DNA of 64,000 nt from JBKPNJ01 sp963695705. GTDB taxonomy: Bacteria; Actinomycetota; Actinomycetes; Propionibacteriales; Nocardioidaceae. Location of the stretch: NCBI GenBank assembly GCA_963695705.1, contig CAVOHB010000006.1:186001-250000 (forward strand), read 5' to 3'. Shown here in pieces: positions 40,746-50,422 of the stretch; the first letter of the stretch is position 1, and every line of letters starts with the position of its first letter. A program made the position numbers and the translations under genes. The notes under the pieces were generated by a model. It worked only from the letters and a program-made list of their open reading frames with translations, was not told the origin of the DNA and searched no databases.

Positions 40746-41306
40746 ATGCAGATGCCCACGACGACTCTCGCGGCGAGCAACTTCCTTGTCCCGAACGGCA
40801 CGTTCATCGTCGAGGTGTTCGCGTTCGCGATCATCCTCTACGTGCTGGCACGTTGGATCATCCCGCCGATCAACAAAGCCCTGGCCGATCGGCAGGAGGC
40901 GATCCGCCGGCAGTTCGAGGAGAGCCAGGAGGCCCAGGCCCGCGCGGAGGCGGCCGAGGCCGAGTTCCGGGCGGCACTCGCCGATGCCCGGCAGGAGGCG
41001 GCGCGGATCCGTGAGGAGGCCCGCGAACAGGGGGCGGCCATCATCGCCGAGATGCGCGAACAGGCCGGCGCCGAGTCGCAGCGGATCATCGCGCATGCGC
41101 ACAACCAGCTCGAGGCCGAGCGCCAGCAGATCATGCACCAGATGCGGACCGAGGTCGGCTCGATCGCGACGACCCTGGCCGAGCGCATCCTCGGCGAGTC
41201 GCTGGAGGACGACGACCGGCAGAGCAGGACCATCGACCGGTTCATCGAGGAGCTGGAATCCCAGGACGCGGCCAGCGAGACCTCGAACACGTCCGGGGCG
41301 CGCTGA
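40746..41306 (+). CDS. atpF: F0F1 ATP synthase subunit b
   Basis: 186 residues. One N-terminal membrane helix (FIVEVFAFAIILYVLARWII) and then a long charged coiled coil (SQEAQARAEAAEAEFRAALA, EAARIREEAREQGAAIIAEM) forming the peripheral stalk. Its TGA overlaps the atpH ATG (TGATG), so subunit delta is translationally coupled to it. Confidence 0.95.
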   Translation: MQMPTTTLAASNFLVPNGTFIVEVFAFAIILYVLARWIIPPINKALADRQEAIRRQFEESQEAQARAEAAEAEFRAALADARQEAARIREEAREQGAAIIAEMREQAGAESQRIIAHAHNQLEAERQQIMHQMRTEVGSIATTLAERILGESLEDDDRQSRTIDRFIEELESQDAASETSNTSGAR

Positions 41307-42116
41307 TGCAGGGCGTCTCTGCCCAGTCGCTGGCCGTGGTGCTCGCCGCCGTGGACGATGTCCTTGACAAGGACGGCGATCCGGAGGCGCTCGGTCGCGA
41401 GCTGTTCGAAGTCGTCGACATCCTCGACAGCCAGCCGACGCTGCGCCGGATCCTCACCGACTCGTCGATCGAGGAGTCCGGCAAGAACGGCCTGCTGCGA
41501 GACGTGCTCGAGGGCAAGGTGTCCGACGCGACGCTCGACCTGATGACTGTGGCGGTGGCCCGGCGGTGGAATGCGATACGCGACCTCGCAGAACGCTGTC
41601 GAGCAGGCGGGAGTGACGGCCTACGTCGTGCAGGCTCAGCGCACCAGGCAGCTCGACGAGCTCGAGGACGAGCTGTTCAGGTTCGCCCGAATCGTGGAAG
41701 CCGAGCCGAGACTTCGTGACGTCCTCGGGGACCGCACCGCTCCACTGTCCGCCAAGCGCAAGCTGCTCGACGGCCTGATCAAGGACAAGGTGAGCGGGCC
41801 GACCCGGCTGCTCCTGGCAGAGGCGGTGGCGGGGCGGCATCGTTCCTTCCTGGCCGCGATAGCGGACTACCAGAGGATCGCGGCGGCCCGGCGCGATCGG
41901 CTCGTCGCCACCGTGCACGTGGCCGCTCCGCTCAGCCGTGACCAGGAGCGGCGCCTGTCCAAGGCACTGGCCGACGAGTACGGCCATGCCGTCCATCTCA
42001 ACGTCGTCGTGGACCCGCGGCTGCTCGGAGGCGTGCGGGCGACCGTGGAGGACGAGGTCGTCGACTCGACCATCGCGACCCGGCTCGAGGACGCCCGCCG
42101 CAGGCTGGCGGGCTGA
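41306..42116 (+). CDS. atpH: F0F1 ATP synthase subunit delta, frameshifted
   Basis: The gene needs two frames. The first, from ATG 41306, gives MQGVSAQSLAVVLAAVDDVL to VAVARRWNAIRDLAE. At 41591-41594 (GAAC) the homology moves by +1 to AVEQAGVTAYVVQAQRTRQL and onwards to DSTIATRLEDARRRLAG, stop at 42116. The span is 811 nt, one over a multiple of three. Removing one A gives a continuous 269-residue subunit with LADAVEQAG at the join. Uncorrected, frame 1 would end at 41719 with an unrelated tail. As the subunit is essential in F-ATPases, a sequencing error or programmed event are both possible. Confidence 0.85.
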
Positions 42117-42217
42117 GCGATCGACTCGTCACCCGGAACCCGCGTGGACAGAGCCACCACGAGACCAGCACCAGCAACCCGACAGCGAGCAACACTCAGG
42201 AGAGCAGGGACAACGAC

Positions 42218-43861
42218 ATGGCGGAGCTGACCATCCGACCCGAAGACATCCGGGACGCGCTGAAGCGCTTCGTCGCCGAGTACGAGCCCGAGGCGGCGAG
42301 TCGTGAGGAGACCGGGGTCGTCGCCCAGGCGATGGACGGCATCGCCCGCGTCGAGGGCCTTCCGTCGGTGATGGCCAACGAGCTGCTGGAGTTCGAGGAC
42401 GGCACGCTCGGCCTCGCCCTCAGCCTCGACGTGAGTGAGATCGGCGTCGTCATCCTCGGCGACTTCTCCGCGATCGAAGAAGGGCAGACCGTACGGCGGA
42501 CCGGCGAGGTCTTGTCGGTGCCGGTCGGGGACGGCTACCTCGGTCGTGTGGTCGACCCGCTCGGCAAGCCGATCGACGGGCTCGGTGATCTCGAGACCAG
42601 CGAGCGCCGGGCACTGGAGCTGCAGGCGCCCTCGGTGGTCAAGCGCAAGGGCGTCCACGAGGCGCTGCAGACAGGCATCAAGGCAGTCGACTCGCTGACG
42701 CCGATCGGCCGCGGTCAGCGTCAGCTGATCATCGGCGACCGCCAGACCGGCAAGAGCGCGGTCGTCATCGACACGATCATCAACCAGAAGGAGTTCTGGG
42801 ACAGCGGCGACCCGGACAAGCAGGTTCGGTGCATCTACGTCGCGATCGGCCAGAAGGGCTCGACGATCGCCGCCATTCGGGGGGCGCTGGAGGAGGCCGG
42901 CGCTCTGGAGTACACGACGATCGTGGCCGCCCCAGCCTCCGACGCGGCCGGGTTCAAGTACCTCGCGCCCTACACCGGCTCCGCCATCGGCCAGCACTGG
43001 ATGTACGACGGCAAGCACGTCCTCATCGTGTTCGACGACCTGTCCAAGCAGGCGGAGGCCTACCGCGCCGTGTCGCTGCTGTTGCGCCGGCCGCCCGGCC
43101 GTGAGGCCTACCCCGGTGACGTCTTCTACCTGCACAGCCGGCTGCTCGAGCGATGCGCGAAGCTGAGCGACGACATGGGTGCCGGCTCGATGACCGGGCT
43201 GCCGCTGGTGGAGACCAAGGCCAATGACGTGTCGGCCTACATCCCGACCAACGTCATCTCGATCACCGACGGCCAGATCTACCTCGACTCCGACCTGTTC
43301 AACGCCAACCAGCGCCCCGCGATCGACGTCGGCATCTCGGTGTCCCGCGTCGGCGGCGCCGCGCAGATCAAGGCGATGCGGAAGGTGACCGGCTCCCTCA
43401 AGGTCGACCTGGCCCAGTACCGCGCGATGGAGGCGTTCGCAATGTTCGCCTCCGACCTCGACGCCGCCTCCCGGCAGCAGCTGAGCCGCGGCCAGCGGCT
43501 GATGGAGCTGCTCAAGCAGCCTCAGTACTCCCCGTTCCCGGTGCAGGAGCAGGTCGTGTCGATCTGGGCGGGGACGACCGGGAAGCTCGACCCGGTGGCG
43601 GTGGCTGACGTGCGCCGCTTCGAGTCGGAGTTCCTGGACTACCTGCGACGCGAGCACGGCGCGGTGCTGGACGGCATCCGGGAGTCCGGGGAGTTCGATG
43701 ACGACACCGACGCGGCGCTGCACGAGGCGTACAACTCGTTCGCCGACCAGTTCCAGACCGGCGAGGGCGAGAGTCTCCACATCGGCAAGGAACCCGCGGT
43801 CGAGCCGCTCGCGGACGAGGACGTCGAGCAGGAGCAGATCGTCAGGCAGAAGCGGAGCTGA
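42218..43861 (+). CDS. atpA: F0F1 ATP synthase subunit alpha
   Basis: 547 residues. The nucleotide-binding P-loop is IGDRQTGKSAVVIDTIINQK; the arginine finger region is in ISVSRVGGAAQIKAMRKVTG; and the family signature region is PTNVISITDGQIYLDSDLFN. It forms the non-catalytic sites of the F1 hexamer. It begins 101 bases after atpH. The C-terminus is an acidic tail common in actinobacteria. Confidence 0.97.
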   Translation: MAELTIRPEDIRDALKRFVAEYEPEAASREETGVVAQAMDGIARVEGLPSVMANELLEFEDGTLGLALSLDVSEIGVVILGDFSAIEEGQTVRRTGEVLSVPVGDGYLGRVVDPLGKPIDGLGDLETSERRALELQAPSVVKRKGVHEALQTGIKAVDSLTPIGRGQRQLIIGDRQTGKSAVVIDTIINQKEFWDSGDPDKQVRCIYVAIGQKGSTIAAIRGALEEAGALEYTTIVAAPASDAAGFKYLAPYTGSAIGQHWMYDGKHVLIVFDDLSKQAEAYRAVSLLLRRPPGREAYPGDVFYLHSRLLERCAKLSDDMGAGSMTGLPLVETKANDVSAYIPTNVISITDGQIYLDSDLFNANQRPAIDVGISVSRVGGAAQIKAMRKVTGSLKVDLAQYRAMEAFAMFASDLDAASRQQLSRGQRLMELLKQPQYSPFPVQEQVVSIWAGTTGKLDPVAVADVRRFESEFLDYLRREHGAVLDGIRESGEFDDDTDAALHEAYNSFADQFQTGEGESLHIGKEPAVEPLADEDVEQEQIVRQKRS

Positions 43862-43864
43862 CCG

Positions 43865-44764
43865 GTGGCAGCAACGCTGCGCGAGTACCGCGCCAAGATC
43901 CGGACGACGCAGACGACGAAGAAGATCACCCGCGCCATGGAGCTCATCGCGGCCTCGCGGATCATCCGCGCCCAGCAGCGGGCGGCCGCCGCGACCCCGT
44001 ACGCCCGCGAGCTGACCCGGGCGGTGTCGGCCGTGGCCACGTACTCCAACGTCGAGCACCCGCTGACGACGGAGAAGGACAACCCGCAACGGGCGGCGAT
44101 GCTGGTCATCACCAGCGACCGTGGACTTGCCGGAGCGTACTCCGCAGCCGTCCTGAAAGAGGCCGAGCGGCTGCGCGAGAAGCTGACCTCGGAGGGCAAG
44201 GAGATCGACCTCTACGTCTGTGGCCGCAAGGGCGTCGCGTACTACCGGTTCCGCCGGCGCGAGATCGTCGAGTCGTGGACCGGCTTCTCCGACAAGCCGG
44301 ACTACTCCGACGCGCGGCGGGTCGGCAGGGCCGTGGTCGAGTCGTTCGTCGACGACGAGGCCGGTGTCGACGAGGTCCACGTGGTGTTCACACGCTTCCG
44401 GACGATGCTGACCCAGGAGCCCGACGTGATCCGGCTGCTGCCGTTGCAGGTCATCGAGGATGAGGAGAGGCCGCACCCCGACGCCGTGCATCCGCTCTAC
44501 GAGTTCGAGCCGTCGGCCGAGGAGGTCCTCGACGCATTGCTGCCGCGGTACGTCCAGAGCCGGATATTCTTCTGCATGCTCCAGGCCTGCGCGTCGGAGC
44601 TGGCATCCAGGCAGCGCGCGATGAAGTCCGCGACCGACAACGCCGACGAGCTCATCAAGAAGTACACCCAGATCGCCAACCAGGCCCGCCAGGCCGGCAT
44701 CACCCAAGAGATCAGCGAGATCGTGGGCGGGGCAAACGCCCTGGCCGACGCAACACGGGAGTGA
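43865..44764 (+). CDS. atpG: F0F1 ATP synthase subunit gamma
   Basis: 299 residues from GTG 43865, starting AATLREYRAKIRTTQTTKKI and TRAMELIAASRI, the N-terminal shaft helix, and ending with ALADAT plus the C-terminal helix ANQARQAGITQEISEIVGGA. It is the rotating central shaft. The gap to atpA is three bases and to atpD seven. Confidence 0.96.
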   Translation: MAATLREYRAKIRTTQTTKKITRAMELIAASRIIRAQQRAAAATPYARELTRAVSAVATYSNVEHPLTTEKDNPQRAAMLVITSDRGLAGAYSAAVLKEAERLREKLTSEGKEIDLYVCGRKGVAYYRFRRREIVESWTGFSDKPDYSDARRVGRAVVESFVDDEAGVDEVHVVFTRFRTMLTQEPDVIRLLPLQVIEDEERPHPDAVHPLYEFEPSAEEVLDALLPRYVQSRIFFCMLQACASELASRQRAMKSATDNADELIKKYTQIANQARQAGITQEISEIVGGANALADATRE

Positions 44765-44771
44765 GTGAGAG

Positions 44772-46235
44772 ATGACTGCCACGACGAGTACTGAGCACGA
44801 GGAACAGGAGCGGGAGGAAACCGCCATCGGCCGCGTCGCACGGGTGATCGGACCCGTCATCGACGTGGAGTTCCCCGTCGACGCGATGCCGGAGATGTAC
44901 CAGGCACTCACCGTCGACGTCGAGCTCGGCGACCTGACGCGGACGCTGACGCTCGAGGTCGAGCAGCACATCGGCGACGGCATCGTGCGGACGATCTCCA
45001 TGCAGCCGACCGATGGGCTCGTGCGCGGCGCGCATGTCACCGATACGGGGGAGCAGATCTCGGTCCCGGTCGGCGACGTGACCAAGGGGCACGTCTTCAA
45101 CACGATCGGGGAGTGCCTCAACCTCGAGGAGGGCGAGCGGCTGCAGATCGACGAGCGGTGGCCGATCCACCGCAGGGCCCCCGCCTTCGACACCCTGGAG
45201 TCGAAGACCGAGATGTTCCAGACCGGTATCAAGGTCATCGACCTTCTCACGCCGTACGTCCTCGGCGGCAAGATCGGGCTGTTCGGCGGAGCCGGCGTCG
45301 GCAAGACCGTCCTCATCCAGGAGATGATCGCCAGGGTCGCCCGTGACCACGAGGGCGTTTCGGTGTTCGCGGGCGTCGGTGAGCGTACGCGCGAGGGTAA
45401 CGACCTGATCGCGGAGATGACCGAGACCGGAGTCATCGGACAGACCGCGCTGGTGTTCGGCCAGATGGACGAGCCGCCGGGCGCGCGCCTTCGGGTCGCG
45501 CTGTCGGCACTGACGATGGCGGAGTACTTCCGCGACGTGCAGCGCCAGGACGTGCTGCTGTTCATCGACAACATCTTCCGCTTCACCCAGGCCGGCTCGG
45601 AGGTCTCGACCCTGCTCGGCCGGATGCCGTCCGCGGTCGGCTACCAGCCGACGCTGGCCGATGAGATGGGCGTGCTCCAAGAGCGGATCACCTCCACCCG
45701 TGGCCACTCGATCACGTCGATGCAGGCCATCTACGTTCCGGCCGACGACTACACCGACCCGGCGCCGGCCACCACGTTCGCGCACCTCGATGCCACCACG
45801 GAGCTGTCGCGTGACATCGCCTCCCTGGGGATCTACCCGGCCGTCGACCCGCTGACCTCGACGTCGCGGATCCTCGACCCGCGCTTCATCTCACAGGAGC
45901 ACTACGCCACCGCCACCCGGATCAAGCAGATCCTGCAGCGCAACAAGGAGCTGCAGGACATCATCGCGATCCTCGGTGTCGACGAGCTGTCGGAGGAGGA
46001 CAAGATCGTCGTCAACCGGGCCCGGCGGATCCAGCGATTCCTGTCCCAGAACACCTATGTCGCCCGGCAGTTCACGGGGCTCGAGGGCTCGACCGTTCCA
46101 CTCGAGGACACCATCGAGGGGTTCACCAAGATCGCCGACGGAGACTACGACGACGTTGCCGAGCAGGCGTTCTTCATGTGCGGCGGGCTCGATGACGTGG
46201 ACCGCAAGTGGGCTGAGATCAAGAAGACGCTCTGA
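44772..46235 (+). CDS. atpD: F0F1 ATP synthase subunit beta
   Basis: 487 residues. Walker A GLFGGAGVGKTVLIQEMIAR, catalytic Glu region VFAGVGERTREGNDLIAEM, the Walker B LLFIDNIFRFTQAGSEVSTL, and the DELSEEDK lever. It carries the catalytic sites. Its stop overlaps the atpC start (TGATG). Confidence 0.97.
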   Translation: MTATTSTEHEEQEREETAIGRVARVIGPVIDVEFPVDAMPEMYQALTVDVELGDLTRTLTLEVEQHIGDGIVRTISMQPTDGLVRGAHVTDTGEQISVPVGDVTKGHVFNTIGECLNLEEGERLQIDERWPIHRRAPAFDTLESKTEMFQTGIKVIDLLTPYVLGGKIGLFGGAGVGKTVLIQEMIARVARDHEGVSVFAGVGERTREGNDLIAEMTETGVIGQTALVFGQMDEPPGARLRVALSALTMAEYFRDVQRQDVLLFIDNIFRFTQAGSEVSTLLGRMPSAVGYQPTLADEMGVLQERITSTRGHSITSMQAIYVPADDYTDPAPATTFAHLDATTELSRDIASLGIYPAVDPLTSTSRILDPRFISQEHYATATRIKQILQRNKELQDIIAILGVDELSEEDKIVVNRARRIQRFLSQNTYVARQFTGLEGSTVPLEDTIEGFTKIADGDYDDVAEQAFFMCGGLDDVDRKWAEIKKTL

Positions 46236-46627
46236 TGGCTGACCCGCTGCACGTCGAGCTGGTAGCCGCCGAACGGGTCGTGTGGTCCGGTGAAGCGACG
46301 ATCGTGATCACCCGCACGGCCGACGGCGACATCGGGATCATGCCGAACCACGCGCCGATCCTCTCGGTCCTGGTCGAGGGCACCGTCGAGATCCGGACGG
46401 ACTCCGACGAGTACCTGGTGGCCGCCGTCGGCTCCGGGTTCCTCTCGGTGGCGAACAACCGGGTATCCCTGCTGGTCGAGCACGCCGAGCTGTCCGGTGA
46501 CATCGATGTGGACCGGGCCCGGCGCGAGCTCGAGCAGGCTGAAGGAGCCGATCGCTCGGACGAGAGACAGCTGGTCGCCGCCCGTGAGGCACAGGCCCGC
46601 ATCCGTGCCGTCGAGAAGGCAACGTAA
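46235..46627 (+). CDS. atpC: F0F1 ATP synthase subunit epsilon
   Basis: 130 residues. The beta-sandwich reads VELVAAERVVWSGEATIVIT and ADGDIGIMPNHAPILSVLVE, followed by the C-terminal helical part (DVDRARRELEQAEGADRSDE) that can inhibit ATP hydrolysis. It is the last subunit gene of the operon. Confidence 0.95.
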   Translation: MADPLHVELVAAERVVWSGEATIVITRTADGDIGIMPNHAPILSVLVEGTVEIRTDSDEYLVAAVGSGFLSVANNRVSLLVEHAELSGDIDVDRARRELEQAEGADRSDERQLVAAREAQARIRAVEKAT

Positions 46628-46657
46628 TCTCGGCATCCACTGCTGCGGGGAGGATGC

Positions 46658-47101
46658 ATGCCGGTCTGGGAGGCGGTGCTCGATGCTCTCGGAACCGTGC
46701 TCGCCGTGCTCCTGGTGGGAGTTGTGGCCCTGATAGTCCGCCGTCGATGGCTCAGCCGCTCTGGCGGCACCTTCGAAGCCAGCATCCGCGTCCGGTCCAC
46801 CAAGTCCGGGCGCGGTTGGGTGCTCGGGCTGGGTCGCTACACCGGGGCGAAGCTGGAGTGGTTTCGGGTGTTCTCGCTCTCACCGCGCCCCAAGGAGAGT
46901 TTCGCCCGCGTGGATCTCGAGGTCGTGGGACGCCGCACCCCTTTCGGCAGTGAGGCGTTCGCGCTGTACTCCGGTCACGTCGTGATCGAGTGCCGTACGC
47001 CCGCCGGACAGGTCGAGCTGGCGATGAGCGAGGACAGCCTCACCGGGCTCCTGTCGTGGCTGGAGGCCGGGCCGTCGGGACGAACCGCACTGCTCGGGTG
47101 A
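46658..47101 (+). CDS. DUF2550 family membrane-anchored protein
   Basis: 147 residues. One N-terminal membrane helix (VLDALGTVLAVLLVGVVALI) and a cytoplasmic domain with GGTFEASIRVRSTKSGRGWV and LGLGRYTGAKLEWFRVFSLS. DUF2550 proteins follow atpC in nearly all actinobacteria; the function is unknown. The start ATG has GGGGAGG upstream. It lies 30 bases from atpC and may be co-transcribed with it. Confidence 0.85.
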   Translation: MPVWEAVLDALGTVLAVLLVGVVALIVRRRWLSRSGGTFEASIRVRSTKSGRGWVLGLGRYTGAKLEWFRVFSLSPRPKESFARVDLEVVGRRTPFGSEAFALYSGHVVIECRTPAGQVELAMSEDSLTGLLSWLEAGPSGRTALLG

Positions 47102-47122
47102 GCCGCCCGGTCGCGGGCCCGG

Positions 47123-47701
47123 TCACCGCGGGTGGTCGCCGCCCGGTTTCCACAACACGTCACCGACGCGCCGGTTGGCGTGCCGGGCGAGGACGAACAG
47201 CAGGTCGCTGAGCCGATTGAGATATCTGATCGCCACGACATTCATCGTGTCGCCGTGTTCGGCATAGGCAGCCCAGCCCGAACGCTCCGCCCGGCGCGCC
47301 ACGGTACGCGCCACATGCAGTAGGGCTGCTCCGACGGTGCCGCCGGGCAGGATGAACGAGCGCAGCGACTCCAGCGGCTCGTTGTACTCGTCGCACCAGA
47401 CCTCGAGCCGCTCGACATAGTCGGGCTCAACCCGCAGCGGCGGAAACCTCGGATCCGTGACGATCGGGCAGGCGAAGTCCGCGCCGACGTCGAAGAGGTC
47501 GTTCTGCACCTGCGACAGCAGCGCCACGACGTCGTCCTCGAGCTGTCCGACCGCGACCGCGTACCCGATCTGGGAGTTGCACTCGTCGACGTCGGCGTAG
47601 GCCGCCAGCCGCAGATCGGTCTTGGCCACCTCGCTCATGTCGCCGAGCCGGGTAGTCCCGGCATCGCCGGTGCGGGTGTAGATGCGGGTGAGGTTGACCA
47701 T
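47123..47701 (-). CDS. cob(I)alamin adenosyltransferase, PduO type
   Basis: 192 residues. The ATP-binding N-terminus is TRIYTRTGDAGTTRLGDMSE, followed by the family's YADVDECNSQIGYAV and the C-terminal RRAERSGWAAYAEHG...IRYLNRLSDLLFVLAR block. The enzyme makes adenosylcobalamin from cob(I)alamin and ATP. This coenzyme is needed by the ethylmalonyl-CoA mutase encoded 3.7 kb away and by methylmalonyl-CoA mutase. It converges on the DUF2550 gene. Confidence 0.93.
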   Translation of the reverse strand: MVNLTRIYTRTGDAGTTRLGDMSEVAKTDLRLAAYADVDECNSQIGYAVAVGQLEDDVVALLSQVQNDLFDVGADFACPIVTDPRFPPLRVEPDYVERLEVWCDEYNEPLESLRSFILPGGTVGAALLHVARTVARRAERSGWAAYAEHGDTMNVVAIRYLNRLSDLLFVLARHANRRVGDVLWKPGGDHPR

Positions 47702-47742
47702 CAGGTCACCCTACGGTGTCGCCACCGCGGCGGGCGGTCATG

Positions 47743-49212
47743 TCAAAGCTTGATGCCGACGTACTTCACCTCGAGGTACTCGTCGATTCCCTCGGCCCCG
47801 CCCTCGCGCCCGAACCCGCTGGCCTTGACCCCGCCGAACGGTGCCGCCGGGTTGGACACAACCCCCTGGTTGAGCCCGACCATGCCGGTCTGCAGCCGCT
47901 CGGCCACGGTGATCGCCCGAGAGAAGCTCTGGGTGTACGCGTACGCCACCAGACCGAACTCGGTGTCGTTGGCCATCCGGAGTCCCTCGTCGTCCTCGTC
48001 GAATTCGAAGACCGGTGCCACCGGCCCGAAGATCTCCTCGCGGAACATCCGCGCGTCGAGCGGCACGCCGGTCAGCACCGTCGGCTCGTAGAAGTACCCG
48101 GGCCCGTCCGGTGCGTGCCCGCCGACCAGCACCTCGGCGCCGGCCTTGACCGCGTCGTCGACCAGCTCACGCACCTTGTCGCGTTGGGCGGACTCGACCA
48201 GCGGACCCACGTCGACGCCCTCGGCGGTCCCACGGCCCATGGTCAGGCCGCCCATCCGCTCGGCCAGCTTGGCGGAGAAGGACTTCGCCACCGACGCGTG
48301 CACGATGAAGCGGTTGGCGGCGGTGCATGCCTCGCCGATGTTGCGCATCTTCGCCAGCATCGCACCGTCGACCGCCGCGTCGAGGTCGGCGTCGGCGAAG
48401 ACCAGGAACGGTGCGTTGCCGCCGAGTTCCATCGAGAGCCGCAGCAGCCCCTGTGCCGACTGCTCGACGAGCGTCCGGCCGACCTCTGTCGAGCCGGTGA
48501 ACGTCAGCTTTCGCAGCCGCGGGTCGCGGATCAGCGGCTCCATCACCTTGCCGGTCGAGTGCGTGGTGAGGACGTTGAGTACGCCGTCCGGCAGCCCGGC
48601 CTCGTTGAGGATGCCGGCCAGCGCCAGCATCGTCAGCGGGGTGAGTGACGCGGGCTTGACGACCATCGTGCAGCCGGCGGCGATGGCCGGCCCGATCTTG
48701 CGCGTCCCCATCGCCAACGGGAAGTTCCAGGGCGTGATCATCAGGCAGGGGCCGACGGGCTGCTTCATCGTCAGCAGCCGGGTCGCCCCGTTAGGTGCGA
48801 CGGAGTAGCGGCCGGCGATGCGCACCGCCTCCTCGGAGAACCAGCGGAAGAACTCGGCTCCGTACGCGATCTCGGCCTTGGACTCGGCCAGCGGCTTGCC
48901 CATCTCGAGCGTCATCAGCGTCGCCATGTCGTCGGTCCGCTCGGTGATGAGCTCGAAGGCCCGTCGCAGGATCTCGCCGCGGTCGCGCGGTGGGGTCGCG
49001 GCCCAGCCCTCCTGGGCAGCCGTGGCGGCCTGGAGTGCCGCCATGCCGTCGGCCGGTGAGGCGTCCGCGACCTCGGCGAGGGTCTCGCCGGTGGACGGAT
49101 CCTCGACCGGGAGGGTCTTGCCGCCCTCCGCGTCCCGCCAGCCTCCGCCGATGAGGAGCTGCTTGTGCACGGCCTGCACGACTCGGGCCTCGTTGCCTGC
49201 TGGTTCGTTCAT
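47743..49212 (-). CDS. gabD: NAD(P)-dependent succinate-semialdehyde dehydrogenase
   Basis: 489 residues of the aldehyde dehydrogenase superfamily. Catalytic Cys in NIGEACTAANRFIVH; general base Glu in LSMELGGNAPFLVF; cofactor region LTFTGSTEVGRTLVEQ; substrate region PWNFPLAMGTRKIGPAIAAG. It resembles GabD-type succinate-semialdehyde dehydrogenases; related aldehydes cannot be excluded. Downstream of the adenosyltransferase on the minus strand (42-base gap) and divergent from hbd. Confidence 0.85.
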   Translation of the reverse strand: MNEPAGNEARVVQAVHKQLLIGGGWRDAEGGKTLPVEDPSTGETLAEVADASPADGMAALQAATAAQEGWAATPPRDRGEILRRAFELITERTDDMATLMTLEMGKPLAESKAEIAYGAEFFRWFSEEAVRIAGRYSVAPNGATRLLTMKQPVGPCLMITPWNFPLAMGTRKIGPAIAAGCTMVVKPASLTPLTMLALAGILNEAGLPDGVLNVLTTHSTGKVMEPLIRDPRLRKLTFTGSTEVGRTLVEQSAQGLLRLSMELGGNAPFLVFADADLDAAVDGAMLAKMRNIGEACTAANRFIVHASVAKSFSAKLAERMGGLTMGRGTAEGVDVGPLVESAQRDKVRELVDDAVKAGAEVLVGGHAPDGPGYFYEPTVLTGVPLDARMFREEIFGPVAPVFEFDEDDEGLRMANDTEFGLVAYAYTQSFSRAITVAERLQTGMVGLNQGVVSNPAAPFGGVKASGFGREGGAEGIDEYLEVKYVGIKL

Positions 49213-49343
49213 GGCGGGCGCCTCCTCGTGGTTCAGCTGCTGGCTAGACCCTACGATGCCCGAGTGCAGCCCCCGACGCAGACCACAGGCGTCCGTCGTC
49301 TGTGCGGCGCGACGATAGGTCCTCGAGGAAGGAGTCGTCTCAC

Positions 49344-50210
49344 ATGACGCAGAAGGTCGCAGTTGTCGGTGCGGGCCTGATGGGCTCCGGGATTGCCCAG
49401 GTAGCGGCGGTGAGCGGTCACGATGTCATCGTGCGCGACGTCACCCCGGCCGCGCTCGACCGGGGACGGGCGGCGATCGAGAGGTCGTTGGCGAGGTTCG
49501 TCGAGAAGGCGGCCATCTCCGGCGACGAGCGCGATTCGGCGCTGGGTCGTATCACCACGACGACCGATCTCGACGATGTGGCCGACGCGGACATCGTGGT
49601 CGAGGCGGTCTTCGAGCAGATCGAGGTCAAGCGCGAGGTTTTCGCCGCCCTCGACGGAATCTGCCGGGACAACGCGGTCCTCGCGTCGAACACCTCCGCC
49701 ATCCCCATCACCAAGATCGCCGCCGCGACCAGCCGGCCGGAGTCGGTGGTCGGGACCCACTTCTTCTCGCCGGTGCCGATCATGGCGCTCTGCGAGCTCG
49801 TGCGTGGCCACCGGACCACCGACGACACGCTGGCGAGGGCGCGGGCGTTCGCCGAAGGCATCGGAAAGACCTGCGTCCTGGTCAACCGGGACGTGGCCGG
49901 CTTCGTGACCACCAGGCTGGTCACCGCACTGGTGATGGAGGCGATCAAGCTCTACGAGAACGGTGTGGCCAGCGCGGAGGATATCGACACCGCCTGCCGG
50001 CTCGGGTTCGGACATCCGATGGGACCGCTCGCGACCACCGATCTCACCGGCACCGACATCCTGCTGCATGCCGCTCTCAACATCTACCAGGAGACGGCCG
50101 ATCCGAAGTTCTACCCGCCGGAGTCCCTGGGGCGGATGGTCGACGCGGGGGATCTGGGCCGTAAGACCGGCCGCGGGTTCTTCGACTACAGGAGCCAGCG
50201 GGACGCCTAG
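49344..50210 (+). CDS. hbd: 3-hydroxybutyryl-CoA dehydrogenase
   Basis: 288 residues from ATG 49344 (start MTQKVAVVGAGLMGSGIAQV, an intact Rossmann motif). Catalytic His and Asn are in SVVGTHFFSPVPIMALCE; the dimer domain has DLTGTDILLHAALNIYQE and GRMVDAGDLGRKTGRGFFDY. It interconverts acetoacetyl-CoA and 3-hydroxybutyryl-CoA. A good AAGGAG site precedes it. It supplies the step between thiolase and crotonyl-CoA in the ethylmalonyl-CoA pathway. Confidence 0.9.
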   Translation: MTQKVAVVGAGLMGSGIAQVAAVSGHDVIVRDVTPAALDRGRAAIERSLARFVEKAAISGDERDSALGRITTTTDLDDVADADIVVEAVFEQIEVKREVFAALDGICRDNAVLASNTSAIPITKIAAATSRPESVVGTHFFSPVPIMALCELVRGHRTTDDTLARARAFAEGIGKTCVLVNRDVAGFVTTRLVTALVMEAIKLYENGVASAEDIDTACRLGFGHPMGPLATTDLTGTDILLHAALNIYQETADPKFYPPESLGRMVDAGDLGRKTGRGFFDYRSQRDA

Positions 50211-50372
50211 CGGCACCCGACCGGCGGGCGCCGAAATTCGGACGACACGCCGCAACGAGCGGCAGTAGCGTGCCGGTGCGGCCGGCATGCGTACCGTGGT
50301 CCCGCTGCCCATGCTCCGAAATTCGTACCTCGATTGTTTCGGCCAACTGGCAACCGACGGTGCGTGCGCCGC

Positions 50373-50396
50373 GTCTGTGTCTACGTGAGCGGGTAA
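50373..50396 (+). promoter_or_regulatory. candidate SigB/SigF-type promoter of the STAS gene
   Basis: GTCT (50373-50376), 14-base spacer, and GGGTAA (50391-50396). This fits the general actinobacterial SigB/SigF consensus GNNT-N14-16-GGGTA. Transcription would begin near 50403, 20 bases before the STAS ATG. Confidence 0.45.
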
Positions 50397-50422
50397 GACC
50401 GCCGCCAATGCGGGGAGGTCAC

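Noticed and set aside
41867..45586. 1239-residue minus-strand open frame
   Set aside because: It lies wholly antisense to atpH, atpA, atpG and atpD. High-GC third-position bias produces such long shadows, and no family signature is present.
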